Both the position numbers and the translations under genes were made by a program. A stretch of DNA of 64,000 nucleotides from CAIZGX01 sp964385405 (GTDB lineage Bacteria > Bacteroidota > Bacteroidia > Flavobacteriales_D > Sanyastnellaceae), in the NCBI GenBank assembly GCA_964385405.1, contig CAYLOT010000004.1:50231-114230 (forward strand). The letters run 5' to 3'. The first letter of the stretch is position 1, and each line of letters opens with the position of its first letter. Under the pieces are notes generated by a model. The model was not told the origin of the DNA and made no database searches. It worked only from the letters and a program-made list of their open reading frames with translations. This document shows positions 50,568 through 60,457 of this stretch, piece after piece.

Positions 50568-53228
50568 TTATTGTTGAGGTGTGGCTTGAGTTGCATTCAA
50601 AATCTGAATATAACCTTCGCGGAATTCAGTCACGATACCTTCCAAACGAATGGTATTTACAACCACAGTGTAATAGTATGTTCCTGCACTGACGAGCATT
50701 TGTGTGGATTCATCTGTGGCGTTCCATAATATATCTGGATCAGTTGTTTCGAATAGTAATGTGCCGTACCGATTGAATATTTTAAAGTCGATGCTTTCAA
50801 TGGAACGATATGGAAAAGGTTTGAGAATATCATTCAATCCGTCTAAATTCGGAGTGATAATGTTTGGCAATTCGTAAGTCGGGCAGTTATCTATGCACAC
50901 TACATTTGAAGGTGCACTTTCATTTTGATAAAGTTCACCATCTGGCCAAAGGTTCAGAGAATCGAGTGCAGTGATGTAGAAACATCCTGCAATGCTTTGG
51001 ATACCTTCCGGATGAAGGAATTCGAATTCGGTGCTGTTTGATCCGTTTAGTGTTCCGAGTAAAGTGTATGAACTTGTATTTGTTGGAGCGTAGTAAATGT
51101 TGTAGGCTGTTATGTCTTCCGCGCAGGAGGGGTCAATGTTGTTCCATGAAATTTGAAGCGAAGGGATTTCACAGTTGTTAGTTTGTGAAATAAGCGGCGG
51201 ACAAGGGGGGGTAGAGTCGTATGGACTTGCACAAATCTCTTGGCTGAAGTTGTACAATGAGTCGGGAACATTAGGCGCACCATATGAACCGAGCGTTAGA
51301 ATCTTGTAGCAATAGTTGGCATTGTTTACAAGTCCCGTGTCTAGGTATTGTGGAATGGTAGTTTCATTCAACAAAGAAAAATCTAACTCCCCAGGAGCCT
51401 TGCGATAAATGAAGTACCGCGAATTGATCCAAGGAAATTGTCCTGTTAAATTCAATTGAATGGCATTGTCTTGTGGTGTTGCGGTGAGCCAAGGCGATGT
51501 GGCGGTTGATGAGTAGCCAACGACATCTTCGTTCGAATAGAATTTCACACGGTATTTTTTCAACGCCGTGAAGGTGTCGATATTCGAATGATAGTATACG
51601 GTGTCGCCCGTGTTCAAGATGGTGAATTCATTCGAAGCGAAGATGGTTTGCCATGTTCCGTTGTTGTCGTATTCTAATTCGTAGTGATAGGGTGGTAAGT
51701 ACGTAAGTGTGTCGAGTTGCGAAGGCGGCGACCACCATACGGTATCTTGTCCAACTGCTATATCAGTTGTTTCAATACTCACTTTCGTAATAACAGGAAT
51801 GTCTTTTTTAATTTGCACACAAGCTTCTTCGCTGGCGTAGCTTAATGCGCCATCTGGCCATACTGTTACAATGCGATAACAGAATGGAACTCCGAAACCA
51901 GGTGCGTTGTCGTTGAATACAGTGCTGTTGACTCCGAGTGTTTGTCCGATGTATACGAAGCCTGTATATGCCGGCATTCCAACTTCGCAATCGGAAGGAT
52001 TGAAGTTATATCCGTTTTGTTTTCTATAAATGAAGTAGCGAACGTTAGCAGCCTCATAGTTTGTAAATGAATTCAGACAAGGTGATGGATTCCAGGTTAC
52101 GGTTACTGTTGAACCAACAGCGGCTGCTTGAACATTCTGAACTTTTGGTGCAACTACAGTAATATTTACAGACTCTATATCTGCTAAGGGGACAAATCCG
52201 TTGTCAAGTGCCTCAAAACTCACAGTATAGGGTGCTGCACGAACTTCTTCACATTCCGGATTCCAATAGAAAGTATCTGTAAATGTGTTGAACTCTGCTT
52301 CATGTACAACATTAGTAAGAGGGCCTCCGAAAGCACTAATGAATATAGTGTTTCCGTTAGGGTCAGTTGCATTTACATCAAATTGAATAGTACTTCCTGC
52401 CTCAACGCAGTAATCTGGAAGTGGCGCAATTACAGGTGGCTGATTGTTACATGTAATTACGGTAATCTGCATGTCGCGAATGACATATCCCACCAAAATA
52501 CCGTTTCGATATTCTTCAATTTTAATAGCTATGTTGAATTCTCCTGCTAATGGTGGAACTAGCCAGGTAACATCTCCGGTTGTAGCGTTAATACTGAAAA
52601 TATCGGAATTATTTACTGTGCTTGCATCGGGAAGTAACCACCCCACTAATGCTTGTGCGCCTTCTCCCATGCAAGGAACAAGAGAATATACCAAGGAATC
52701 TCCATCTGGATCGAAGGCAACAGGATTGTGTATCCAGGGTTGATTGAGACAAGCATCTTCAATAGGCATTTTCAGAAGTTGAACCGAATTGTTGTGTCCC
52801 GTTGCAGGGGAAATCACAATCATCGACTGAATCGTGAATACTTGGTTTATGGAATTCAAGATGTTGATTACACCTTCATTACGATTGGGGTCTTCCATCA
52901 CAAGGTAATAGACTCCTGGACCTGCGTAGGTGTGAAAGCCGACGTATTGATTTCTCTTCGCGTCGCCAGAACCTAAGATGAGTTCTTCTGTTCGTTCTAA
53001 ACTGTCGAGCTGGTTTTCGGTTGTTCCTGAAGGCTCGTCGCCCCACCTAATTTTCAAAAACGGCCTGTCGGCAGCGAAAGAGCTGGCCTTTGTAATGGTG
53101 TTTATGGTGACTTTGTAGGTGTAACCGGAAATGTGCTCGTAAACAATTTCTCCTGCACGATTATGCGTAGCCCATGCCGCAAGGGTTGTGAGCCAAACGC
53201 AAATGGTGAGGAGTAGTTTACGATTCAT
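50568..53228 (-). CDS. Large secreted protein with T9SS type B (gliding-motility-type) C-terminal domain
   Basis: 886 residues. Signal peptide MNRKLLLTICVWLTTLAAWA. N-terminal part includes THNRAGEIVYEHISGYTYKV, then cadherin/Ig-like repeats (NQPPVIAPLPDYCVEAGSTI, ATDPNGNTIFIS) and several fibronectin-III-like modules (PKVQNVQAAAVGSTVTVTWN, ISWNNIDPSCAEDITAYNIY). The last 90 residues are the gliding-motility-associated C-terminal domain: PNIITPNLDGLNDILKPFPY, FKIFNRYGTLLFET, LVSAGTYYYTVVV. Such proteins are surface-displayed or released; adhesion is a likely role. It is next to another T9SS cargo gene on the same strand. Confidence 0.92.
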   Translation of the reverse strand: MNRKLLLTICVWLTTLAAWATHNRAGEIVYEHISGYTYKVTINTITKASSFAADRPFLKIRWGDEPSGTTENQLDSLERTEELILGSGDAKRNQYVGFHTYAGPGVYYLVMEDPNRNEGVINILNSINQVFTIQSMIVISPATGHNNSVQLLKMPIEDACLNQPWIHNPVAFDPDGDSLVYSLVPCMGEGAQALVGWLLPDASTVNNSDIFSINATTGDVTWLVPPLAGEFNIAIKIEEYRNGILVGYVIRDMQITVITCNNQPPVIAPLPDYCVEAGSTIQFDVNATDPNGNTIFISAFGGPLTNVVHEAEFNTFTDTFYWNPECEEVRAAPYTVSFEALDNGFVPLADIESVNITVVAPKVQNVQAAAVGSTVTVTWNPSPCLNSFTNYEAANVRYFIYRKQNGYNFNPSDCEVGMPAYTGFVYIGQTLGVNSTVFNDNAPGFGVPFCYRIVTVWPDGALSYASEEACVQIKKDIPVITKVSIETTDIAVGQDTVWWSPPSQLDTLTYLPPYHYELEYDNNGTWQTIFASNEFTILNTGDTVYYHSNIDTFTALKKYRVKFYSNEDVVGYSSTATSPWLTATPQDNAIQLNLTGQFPWINSRYFIYRKAPGELDFSLLNETTIPQYLDTGLVNNANYCYKILTLGSYGAPNVPDSLYNFSQEICASPYDSTPPCPPLISQTNNCEIPSLQISWNNIDPSCAEDITAYNIYYAPTNTSSYTLLGTLNGSNSTEFEFLHPEGIQSIAGCFYITALDSLNLWPDGELYQNESAPSNVVCIDNCPTYELPNIITPNLDGLNDILKPFPYRSIESIDFKIFNRYGTLLFETTDPDILWNATDESTQMLVSAGTYYYTVVVNTIRLEGIVTEFREGYIQILNATQATPQQ

Positions 53229-53264
53229 TTTATCTAAGACAAACTAAGTTGTCATTTAGTTTAC

Positions 53265-55916
53265 TTACTCGACACAAATTTTTGTTCTAGCGATTCCGTT
53301 TTCTGAAATCACTTCAAGAATGTAATATCCCGGTGCAAGATCACTCACTGAATGCAAACGAGAATAGGTGTTCATTTGCTTCACGCATTTTCCGTCTGTA
53401 GATAATATTCTCAATTGGAATACTTGAATGTTTGAAGGAAGATTAAGTTGAATGGATTCTGCAGCTGGGTTTGGATAAACTTGTAGGTTAAAGTTTCCAT
53501 TTACATTTTCAACGCCATCAATAATTTCAAGATTAACGCAATAGTCTTCTACTTCACCATACGAATATGTTCCGCAAGAGGAGGGAGGTGTTCCTGTTCC
53601 AAATATTCCTACGTAAGCCATGCCAACGCGCATGCGAGTGCTTCCCGGAGCGATGGCTGCTGCTGCGGGAACGGTTAGGGTTCCGGTAACTGTATTTTGA
53701 GAACCGCTACCTGAATCAAAAGCTAGCTCTGAGGGCTCGTCGAAACTCCCGTTGGCATTGTAGTCGATCCAAACTTTAAAGTACTCACTGTAGGAGCCAG
53801 CAGAAAATCCGGGTGTAAGTGAAACTGGATAAGTGTTTCCTGCAACAAGTGTTAGCGTGCTGAGGTCTGTGTAATCGGTATAAACGTCATTAGTAGTGCT
53901 GTTGTTTGTAAATGAGCCTACGGTCACAGATTCTATGTATTCATCTGAAGCGTTACCACCGTTTGCATCACAGTAAACAACGTCGGTACATGAACCGCAA
54001 CCGGTCGTAGAGAATTCAAACGAAGTGAGAGGATTTTCTGGATTGACGCAGATTGAACCTACTTGAATGGTGTAGGTCGTGCACGAATCGAGATTAAAGA
54101 ATGTAATGTTTGGTTGAAGCGATTGAATAACATCAGTTCCGTTTGGTCCTGTTAACTGAATGGTGTAACCATCTGCAGCGAAGATGTCATTCCAAGCAAC
54201 TGTTGCTGTTGTTGCACCTTGTGCATTCGGAACCGAATAAACGCTCGGGTTTGTGCAACATCCGTCTGTATATAGTACGAATGAGTTTGTCCATTCACCT
54301 TGAACAGTGTCGCAAATAGAAGCCAGTTGAAATTCATATATGGAACAAGCTGATAAACCCAAAAACGTTAGACTGTTCGCGTTTATGTTTTCAATGAGGG
54401 TCCAGTTACCAGATCCTTGCACTTGATATTGACAAACGAAATTTGTAACATCGGGTGTGCTGTTCCAGGAAAGCGTGTAGTCGAGTGTGCCCGGTATTTG
54501 TGCAGCCCCGATAGCGAAAGGTGCAACGCAGCCACCTGCGGAACATTCGTTTAGTAAAAGATCTAAACTGTTTTTGACATTCATTCTACCCCCGGTGACC
54601 ACTTCGGATTGGAGATTTGAAACAAGGTCGACTCCATTCAAAATGTAATCTCGAATCAGCTGCGCTCCTGTTGCCGGATTGGCGTTAGTAATTGACATGA
54701 TTGAGGTACACGGAGCAGAGTAGAGTAGTGCCACTCCTCCAGCTACGCAAGGACTTGCAAATGATGTTCCGGAAGTATTTCCGTAGTTAGTATTTCCTGC
54801 GAGATAAACTGCTTCTCCGGGAGCACCCAGGTCGATGGTAGTAATTCCATATCCGCTGAATGTGCGAACGTCTGAACTGTTGGTAGCAGTTACTGCAATC
54901 ATGTATTCGCTTGGACAAGCTGTTGGAAGGTCACCAACCACGTCAACGTTTACATTGTTGTTTGCAGTGGAACCACAAGAGAGAATTCCAGCTACACCGA
55001 GTGTATCGTACATAGCGCACCACAACGGTGCTTGAGATGGTTGTCCGTTGTCGGTTCCCCAACTGCTGTTGGTTGCCACCACGAATGCACCTTGCGCCCC
55101 GCCGGTTTGGTTGTATAGGCGACGCATTTTCAAAGGATAGGTGTAGGCAGCGATAACGTTGGCTTCGGAAATACCGCCCATGTCAACTTGCATGATTTTT
55201 ACATTCCAGTTAACACCGGTAATTCCAATACCGTTGTCACCTTTTGCACCAATCATACTGCTTACTTGCGTGCCGTGATTTCCTGCAGCAATGGCGTCGC
55301 TGTTGGCAGTCATGTTCCAACCGTCTATGTCATCGATGTATCCGTTGTTATCATCGTCAATTCCATTTCCATCTATTTCGTTGGTATTGATCCAGTGGTT
55401 TTCAATAATATCTGCTTGATCCCATTTTGCTCCGCCACCTTCAACCACGCAGACTACGATTTCGTCTCCGAATGCAGTTAGTCCGCCTGTGGTAATATCC
55501 CAAGCTTCAGGGGTATCAATGTCATTATCGGATGCGTCGTTATGAAACCACTGTTGTCCAAAGGAAGGATCGTTTGGAACGATTCGCTCTGCTATTTTAT
55601 GGTTGGCTTGTGCAAGTTGAATGCTTGAACAGGTTGGCGCGAAACGAATGATTTCATTCAATGAGATCAATTCTTCGTTGAATGTGAACAACCAAGCGCG
55701 CATGATGTCGCTTATTTCATAGCTCGCTTTTATTTCGGGAAGTATTCCGAAGTGTTGCGTCAATTCTTGCTCTGCTTGAGCAGCTGAAAAGCCTTTTTTA
55801 AGTTGAAGAATGAATTCGTTATTCATTCGAGCTGCTTGTCCGAATAATGTTGTCGAAGCAACAAAGAAACTTACTAAGAAGAAAATCGATTTTGAGAATG
55901 AAAAGATACGTGTCAT
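53265..55916 (-). CDS. Subtilase-family (S8) protein with fibronectin/GEVED modules and T9SS type A sorting domain
   Basis: 883 residues. Signal peptide, then an S8 catalytic domain (about 130-455). It has the His motif NHGTQVSSMIGA (His214), the oxyanion Asn in ATNSSWGTDN (283) and the Ser motif TSGTSFASP (Ser385). The position of the catalytic Asp reads VVEGGG (Glu159), so the triad is D-to-E. An Asp/Asn-rich calcium-loop-like stretch NGIDDDNNGYIDDIDGWN follows. Then fibronectin-III-like repeats, a GEVED-type domain (SYGEVEDYCVNL), and a type A sorting domain (LQVYPNPAAESIQLNLPSN, ending TKICVE). Secreted by T9SS. Activity is uncertain because of the Glu. Confidence 0.92.
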   Translation of the reverse strand: MTRIFSFSKSIFFLVSFFVASTTLFGQAARMNNEFILQLKKGFSAAQAEQELTQHFGILPEIKASYEISDIMRAWLFTFNEELISLNEIIRFAPTCSSIQLAQANHKIAERIVPNDPSFGQQWFHNDASDNDIDTPEAWDITTGGLTAFGDEIVVCVVEGGGAKWDQADIIENHWINTNEIDGNGIDDDNNGYIDDIDGWNMTANSDAIAAGNHGTQVSSMIGAKGDNGIGITGVNWNVKIMQVDMGGISEANVIAAYTYPLKMRRLYNQTGGAQGAFVVATNSSWGTDNGQPSQAPLWCAMYDTLGVAGILSCGSTANNNVNVDVVGDLPTACPSEYMIAVTATNSSDVRTFSGYGITTIDLGAPGEAVYLAGNTNYGNTSGTSFASPCVAGGVALLYSAPCTSIMSITNANPATGAQLIRDYILNGVDLVSNLQSEVVTGGRMNVKNSLDLLLNECSAGGCVAPFAIGAAQIPGTLDYTLSWNSTPDVTNFVCQYQVQGSGNWTLIENINANSLTFLGLSACSIYEFQLASICDTVQGEWTNSFVLYTDGCCTNPSVYSVPNAQGATTATVAWNDIFAADGYTIQLTGPNGTDVIQSLQPNITFFNLDSCTTYTIQVGSICVNPENPLTSFEFSTTGCGSCTDVVYCDANGGNASDEYIESVTVGSFTNNSTTNDVYTDYTDLSTLTLVAGNTYPVSLTPGFSAGSYSEYFKVWIDYNANGSFDEPSELAFDSGSGSQNTVTGTLTVPAAAAIAPGSTRMRVGMAYVGIFGTGTPPSSCGTYSYGEVEDYCVNLEIIDGVENVNGNFNLQVYPNPAAESIQLNLPSNIQVFQLRILSTDGKCVKQMNTYSRLHSVSDLAPGYYILEVISENGIARTKICVE

Positions 55917-55994
55917 GACTAATTCAGATATTTCGTAAATATCGGAATGAAAGCATAAACATTTTCACAGAATTGTCTTTTTTCCTTACGAAAA

Positions 55995-58439
55995 TTAGGC
56001 TTCGTTTACTATTATACGTTTGACACGTGGGGGAATACCGGTTAGTACTTCGTAGGCAATGGTATCGCAGGACTGTGCGTACTCGAGAATCGAGTGTTGG
56101 CCATTGAATACAATGGCTTCATCGCCTTCTTGTGCAGACAATCCGGTAATGTCGACCATGGTAACGTCCATGCACACGCGACCGACTACTGGGCAGGTTT
56201 TTCCATTGATGAAGACTTTGCCTTTTCCATTGGAGAGCGATCTGCGGAAGCCATCTGCGTAGCCAATCGGAAGAACGGCGATTTTCATTTCTTGGTTGGA
56301 AGTAAATGTTCTTCCGTAACCAACGGTTTCATTCGGAAGCACAGATTTGATTTGGACAATACTGGTTTTTAGGCTTCCGACGTTACGTAACATTTTTTGC
56401 TCTTCTTCGAAGGCAGATACACCGTAGAGGCCAATTCCCAAACGAACCATGTTGAATTGGGCATTTTTCCATCGTTGAATTCCACCGGTGTTTGCGGCAT
56501 GAAGGACAGGGGTATACCCCAGTACTTCGGAAATGAGTTTACAACGATTTTCGAAATCAATAATTTGATCTTGAGTGAATGCATCGTGCGACTCGTCTTC
56601 AGAAGCTGCGAAATGTGTGAATATGCTCGCAATCTCGATATTTGAATTTTCTTTTAATACCTCTAATAATGCCGGTGTTTCTGTTGGTTTGAATCCTAGA
56701 CGGTTCATTCCTGTGTCGAGTTTCAAATGCGCTTTGAATTTTTTTTCTGAATTGAAATCTTTGGCAGCTTTAGCAAAGGCATTAAACGATCTTATGGAAA
56801 ATAATTCAGGTTCAAGTCTATGTTTGAAGAGTGGAGCAAAGTCGGTGACATTTGGTTCAAGAACCAGTATAGGAAGAGAAATTCCTGCTTCACGAAGTTG
56901 AACGCCCTCGTCTGTGTACGCAACTGCTAGAGCTTCAATGCCGCAATTGGCCAGGCATACAGCTACTTCAACCGCTCCAATACCGTAACCGTTTGCTTTA
57001 ACCATTCCCATTAATTTCACTTCGGGGTTTAGTAAAGAACGGAAGTAATAATAGTTGTTTGCAAGTGCATTCATGTTTACTTCGAAAATAGTTTCCTGAT
57101 GCTGCTCTTGCAGAGCACTCACTATTTTCTCGAAGTGAAATTTGCGTGCCCCTTTGATTAGAAGTGCACTTGAATCGATTTTATTAGAAAGAAGATATTC
57201 AACAAGTGCTGTAGTGTTTTCGAAGCATTGGAAAGAATTCGAAAGTGCCGTTCGGTGTTCAAGAAATTTTTCTCCAACTGCGAATACTTCATCTACTTGG
57301 AATTCTCTCATAAGCTCAACAACCCTTTCTATCCAAATCTCATCCTTCATTCCACTTTCTAGAATATCTGAGATAATCGCACCTCGCTTATTCACTTGAA
57401 TGTTCAAGTTGAAGTGTTGAAGAGCTAGTTTTAATGAAGTAAGATCGTTACTGTAGCCATCGTTTAGGAGTTGAATGCCGCCAATTCCCTTTAATTGCTG
57501 CATGCGCATTTCCACAGGCAGGAGGTGTGGAGCTTTTTCTTTAAGCTGTGGAATTGAAAGTCCGAAATGTAACGCTGTAGCTGCAGCTAAGGCGAAGTTG
57601 TCTATTGATATGTTATCTGTGAATGGAATTTCAGCGTCTACCACTTCTTCTTTCCAGCAAAACGAAACTATGGAATGAGTGGAGGATGAAGTTATTTTTT
57701 GAATACAAAATTCATCAGAAGAATTTTTACCAACTCGAATCAATTTGCCTGTAAATCCGAATTCAATACCAGAAGGTGCAATCAGTGTTTCGCATGAAGA
57801 AAATAATTTTGTCTTCTCTTGAAGCAGCTGTTGCGGTGACTGAAAATTTTCGGCATGAGCACTGCCTAAAAAAGTAAACACTCCTGTAGTGGGTTGAATG
57901 ACTTGCTCTAGGTTATTCATTTCATTGGGTAAGGAAATACCCGCTTCGAATACACCGAGGTTGTGCATAGACTCTAGCTGCAGCACTGCCAAAGGAACTC
58001 CTACTTGAGAGTTGAAACTTTTCGGGCTTCTTACAATGCAAAAATTGTCTGCCAATAATTGATTGATCCATTCTTTGACAATCGTTTTTCCATTACTTCC
58101 AGTAATTCCAATGATTGGAATGTTGAATTGCGTTCTGTGAAATGCGGCAATTTGCTGAAATGCGGTTAATGTATGATCTACACGAATAACATTACATTCT
58201 TTTGGAAGATGTAACTCTTCAGAGACAATGAATGTTCGAATTCCTTTCTCGTATGCCGTTGGAACGAAAACATGTCCATTGAAATGTTCGCCAGTTAACG
58301 GAATAAAGACAGAATGAGCAGAGTCAACCGTGTGCCGGGTGTCTGTACAAATGAAATGAATAAGATTGGCGCTATTCCCTTCTGAGATTTCACCACCAAC
58401 TATGTGGGACAGATCAGAAATAGAAAGATTCAATTTCAT
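55995..58439 (-). CDS. murF-alr: Bifunctional MurF-alanine racemase
   Basis: 814 residues, two enzymes fused. The N-terminal MurF part (1 to about 450) adds D-Ala-D-Ala to UDP-MurNAc-tripeptide: P-loop GITGSNGKT (111-119), then SFNSQVGVPLAVLQL. The C-terminal alanine racemase makes D-Ala: PLP Lys481 in MVKANGYGIG, then HLKLDTGMNRLGF, MVRLGIGLYG and the second catalytic Tyr region NETVGYGRTF. The fusion is a known arrangement in Bacteroidota and ties D-Ala supply to its use. Overlaps lspA by 4 bases at its start. Confidence 0.95.
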   Translation of the reverse strand: MKLNLSISDLSHIVGGEISEGNSANLIHFICTDTRHTVDSAHSVFIPLTGEHFNGHVFVPTAYEKGIRTFIVSEELHLPKECNVIRVDHTLTAFQQIAAFHRTQFNIPIIGITGSNGKTIVKEWINQLLADNFCIVRSPKSFNSQVGVPLAVLQLESMHNLGVFEAGISLPNEMNNLEQVIQPTTGVFTFLGSAHAENFQSPQQLLQEKTKLFSSCETLIAPSGIEFGFTGKLIRVGKNSSDEFCIQKITSSSTHSIVSFCWKEEVVDAEIPFTDNISIDNFALAAATALHFGLSIPQLKEKAPHLLPVEMRMQQLKGIGGIQLLNDGYSNDLTSLKLALQHFNLNIQVNKRGAIISDILESGMKDEIWIERVVELMREFQVDEVFAVGEKFLEHRTALSNSFQCFENTTALVEYLLSNKIDSSALLIKGARKFHFEKIVSALQEQHQETIFEVNMNALANNYYYFRSLLNPEVKLMGMVKANGYGIGAVEVAVCLANCGIEALAVAYTDEGVQLREAGISLPILVLEPNVTDFAPLFKHRLEPELFSIRSFNAFAKAAKDFNSEKKFKAHLKLDTGMNRLGFKPTETPALLEVLKENSNIEIASIFTHFAASEDESHDAFTQDQIIDFENRCKLISEVLGYTPVLHAANTGGIQRWKNAQFNMVRLGIGLYGVSAFEEEQKMLRNVGSLKTSIVQIKSVLPNETVGYGRTFTSNQEMKIAVLPIGYADGFRRSLSNGKGKVFINGKTCPVVGRVCMDVTMVDITGLSAQEGDEAIVFNGQHSILEYAQSCDTIAYEVLTGIPPRVKRIIVNEA

Positions 58440-59110
58440 GCGGAAGGATCAACTTCGGTCACAGATTCCTCAATGGAAACCTCTTCTTCTTCGTCTTTGA
58501 AAAAGCGACGTTGGAAAAGGAGAATTAAAATTATTCCTACAGATATAGATGCGTCTGCAATATTGAAAATAGGAGGAAAGATTTCTGCTCTTTCACCTGC
58601 GTGAATAGGAGACCATGAAGGGAAATCGAGCTCTTTGGTTATGTGAATCATGTCAACCACATTCCCCATTAGAAAGGGTGCATACCCTTGAGAGGAAAAA
58701 GCGGCTGTATCCGAGTAAGCCGTGTAATCTTGAAAGTGCGGGTCGAAGGTCGAACCTTTGTCGAAACACATGCCGTACACTGCGCTATCAATGATATTTC
58801 CCAAGGCTCCGGCTACAATAAGCGCCAAACAAAAGAGATAACCTTGATGGGTTTTCTTTTTGGTGAGTTTGTAGATATAGATAATGATGGCAGTAACAAC
58901 AATGATTCGAAAAATACTAAGCGCAAGCTTTCCGGTAGTTCCAGGGAACATCCAACCGAAGGCCATTCCCGGATTTTCAACAAATTGTAAATCGAGCCAA
59001 CCTGGGATGAGCTCTACGTTTTCTCCGTACAGAAACGAGAGCTTTATCCAGATTTTTAATAGTTGATCAAGCGCAACAACGCTAGAAATAATTAAGAGTA
59101 CTTTTCTCAC
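58436..59110 (-). CDS. lspA: Lipoprotein signal peptidase (signal peptidase II)
   Basis: Cleaves prolipoproteins after lipidation, so it processes the several lipoproteins coded in this window. 224 residues from GTG 59110. Four membrane helices. Catalytic Asp residues lie in ALGNIIDSAVYG and NVVDMIHI, and the NPGMAFGWMFPG block is typical. A loop of about 25 residues sits between the two Asp motifs, and an acidic tail (KDEEEEVSIEESVTE) extends the C-terminus, both common in this phylum. It follows the DksA-like gene by 11 bases and overlaps murF-alr by 4 bases. Confidence 0.95.
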   Translation of the reverse strand: MRKVLLIISSVVALDQLLKIWIKLSFLYGENVELIPGWLDLQFVENPGMAFGWMFPGTTGKLALSIFRIIVVTAIIIYIYKLTKKKTHQGYLFCLALIVAGALGNIIDSAVYGMCFDKGSTFDPHFQDYTAYSDTAAFSSQGYAPFLMGNVVDMIHITKELDFPSWSPIHAGERAEIFPPIFNIADASISVGIILILLFQRRFFKDEEEEVSIEESVTEVDPSA

Positions 59111-59121
59111 TTCACGAGATC

Positions 59122-60452
59122 TTACTGCATGTTTTTGGCTTCTATGCTAAGGGTAGCATGAGGAACCAAACGCAAGCGTTCTTTAGGGATAAGTTTTCCT
59201 GTAACACGACAAACACCGTACGTTTTGTTCATGATACGTAGCAATGCGTTTTCTAAGTTTTTAATGAACTTCTCTTGACGTGCGGCCAATTGAGCAATCT
59301 CCTCGCGGCTGTTGGTGTCGCTTCCATCTTCCATCATTTTAAATGTTGGAGAAGTATCGTCCGTGCTGTTGTCTCCTTCTCTCGAAAGTGATTCTTTCAA
59401 TTCTTCGAAATCTGAACGAGATTGTTCTAATTTCTCTTTGATAAGAATTTCAAATTCTTTCAAATCTTTGTCTGAGTAACGTAATCCTTTCACTGGTTCT
59501 GCTGGCATCTTCACTGGTTCTTTTTTAATCTCTGGAGCAGGTTTATAAACAGGTGCAGTAGTCTTTACCTCTGGTTTCTTTACTTTCGCTGGTTTTGCGG
59601 TAACTGCTTGAGTTGGTTTAACTATATTAACTTCTACTTTTTTTACTGGAGCAGCCTTTTTTGCAGGTGCTTCTTTTTTAGCAACTGGTTTCTTCGCAAC
59701 AACTTTTTTTGCTGGCGCTGCTTTCTTTGCAGGCGCTGCTTTTTTAGCAACTGGTTTCTTCGTAACAACTTTTTTCACTGGCGCTGCTTTCTTTGCAGGC
59801 GCTGCTTTTTTAGCAACTGGTTTCTTCGCAACAACTTTTTTCACTGGCGCTGCTTTCTTTGCAGGTGCTGCTTTTTTAGCAACTGGTTTCTTCGAAACAA
59901 CTTTTTTCACTGACGCTGCTTTCTTTGCAGGTGCTTCTTTTTTAGCAACTGGTTTCTTCGCAACAACTTTTTTTGCTGGAGCCGCTTTCTTAGCAGGCGC
60001 CGCTTTTTTTGCGGTTACTGCTTTTTTAGCAACTGGTTTCTTCGCAACAACTTTTTTTGCTGGAGCCGCTTTCTTAGCAGGCGCTGCTTTCTTGGCAGGC
60101 GCTGCTTTTTTTGCAACTGGTTTCTTCGCAACAACTTTTTTTGCTGGAGCTGCTTTCTTTACTGGTGCTGCTTTTTNNNNNNNNNNNNNNNNNNNNNNNN
60201 NNNNNNNNNNNNNNNNNNNNNNNNNNNNNNNNNNNNNNNNNNNNNNNNNNNNNNNNNNNNNNNNNNNNNNNNNNNNTTCTTCGCAACAACTTTTTTTGCT
60301 GGAGCTGCTTTCTTTACTGGTGCTGCTTTTTTAGCCACGGGCTTCTTTGCTACTACTTTTTTCGCAGGCGCTGCTTTCTTGGCAGGCGCTGCTTTTTTAG
60401 CAACGGGTTTTTTAGCTACTACTTTTTTGGCAGGGGTAGATTTTTTTGCCAT
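59122..60452 (-). CDS. Lys/Ala/Pro-repeat protein with C-terminal DksA/TraR-like domain, split by an assembly gap
   Basis: ATG 60452 (MAKKSTPAKKVVAKKPVAKK) to TAA 59122. The N-terminal part is a long run of KKAAPAKK/KKPVAK repeats of the histone-H1-like (AlgP-like) type, mostly 22 residues (66 bp) per unit: highly basic, disordered and probably DNA- or RNA-binding. After a Lys/Pro/Val linker comes an acidic coiled-coil region (DLKEFEILIKEKLEQSRSDF) and a DksA-type end: NKTYGVCRVTGKLIPKERLR then VPHATLSIEAK. Only one of the four zinc-finger Cys residues is present, as I recall for Bacteroidota relatives. A 100-N gap breaks the frame. The ileS-(DksA-like)-lspA order is typical for the phylum; the H1-like extension is the unusual part. 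Confidence 0.85.
59645..60449 (-). repeat. 66-bp tandem repeat array coding 22-residue Lys/Ala/Pro units
   Basis: The anchor GCAACTGG (forward) recurs at 59681, 59747, 59813, 59879 and 59945 at exactly 66-base steps, then at 60029 and 60113 at 84-base steps where an extra six-codon block is inserted. The array continues past the N gap. Repeats this similar are prone to copy-number change and to assembly collapse, which explains the gap. Confidence 0.9.
60177..60276. other. Assembly gap (100 N) in the repeat array
   Basis: Exactly 100 Ns, a standard placeholder. The frame below the gap and the frame from ATG 60452 differ, and 100 is not a multiple of three, so the real length is unknown. Confidence 0.97.
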
Positions 60453-60457
60453 GGGTC

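Noticed and set aside
53241..53262. AAACTAA/TTAGTTT hairpin between the two T9SS cargo genes
   Set aside because: A/T-only stem without a T tract; too weak to call a terminator.
55927..55943. Inverted repeat GATATTT-CGT-AAATATC upstream of the subtilase gene
   Set aside because: 7-bp A/T-rich arms are expected several times by chance in 64 kb; no second copy or promoter geometry supports it.
59645..60449. CRISPR-like array
   Set aside because: The repeats are contiguous coding units of 66 bp with no unique spacers.
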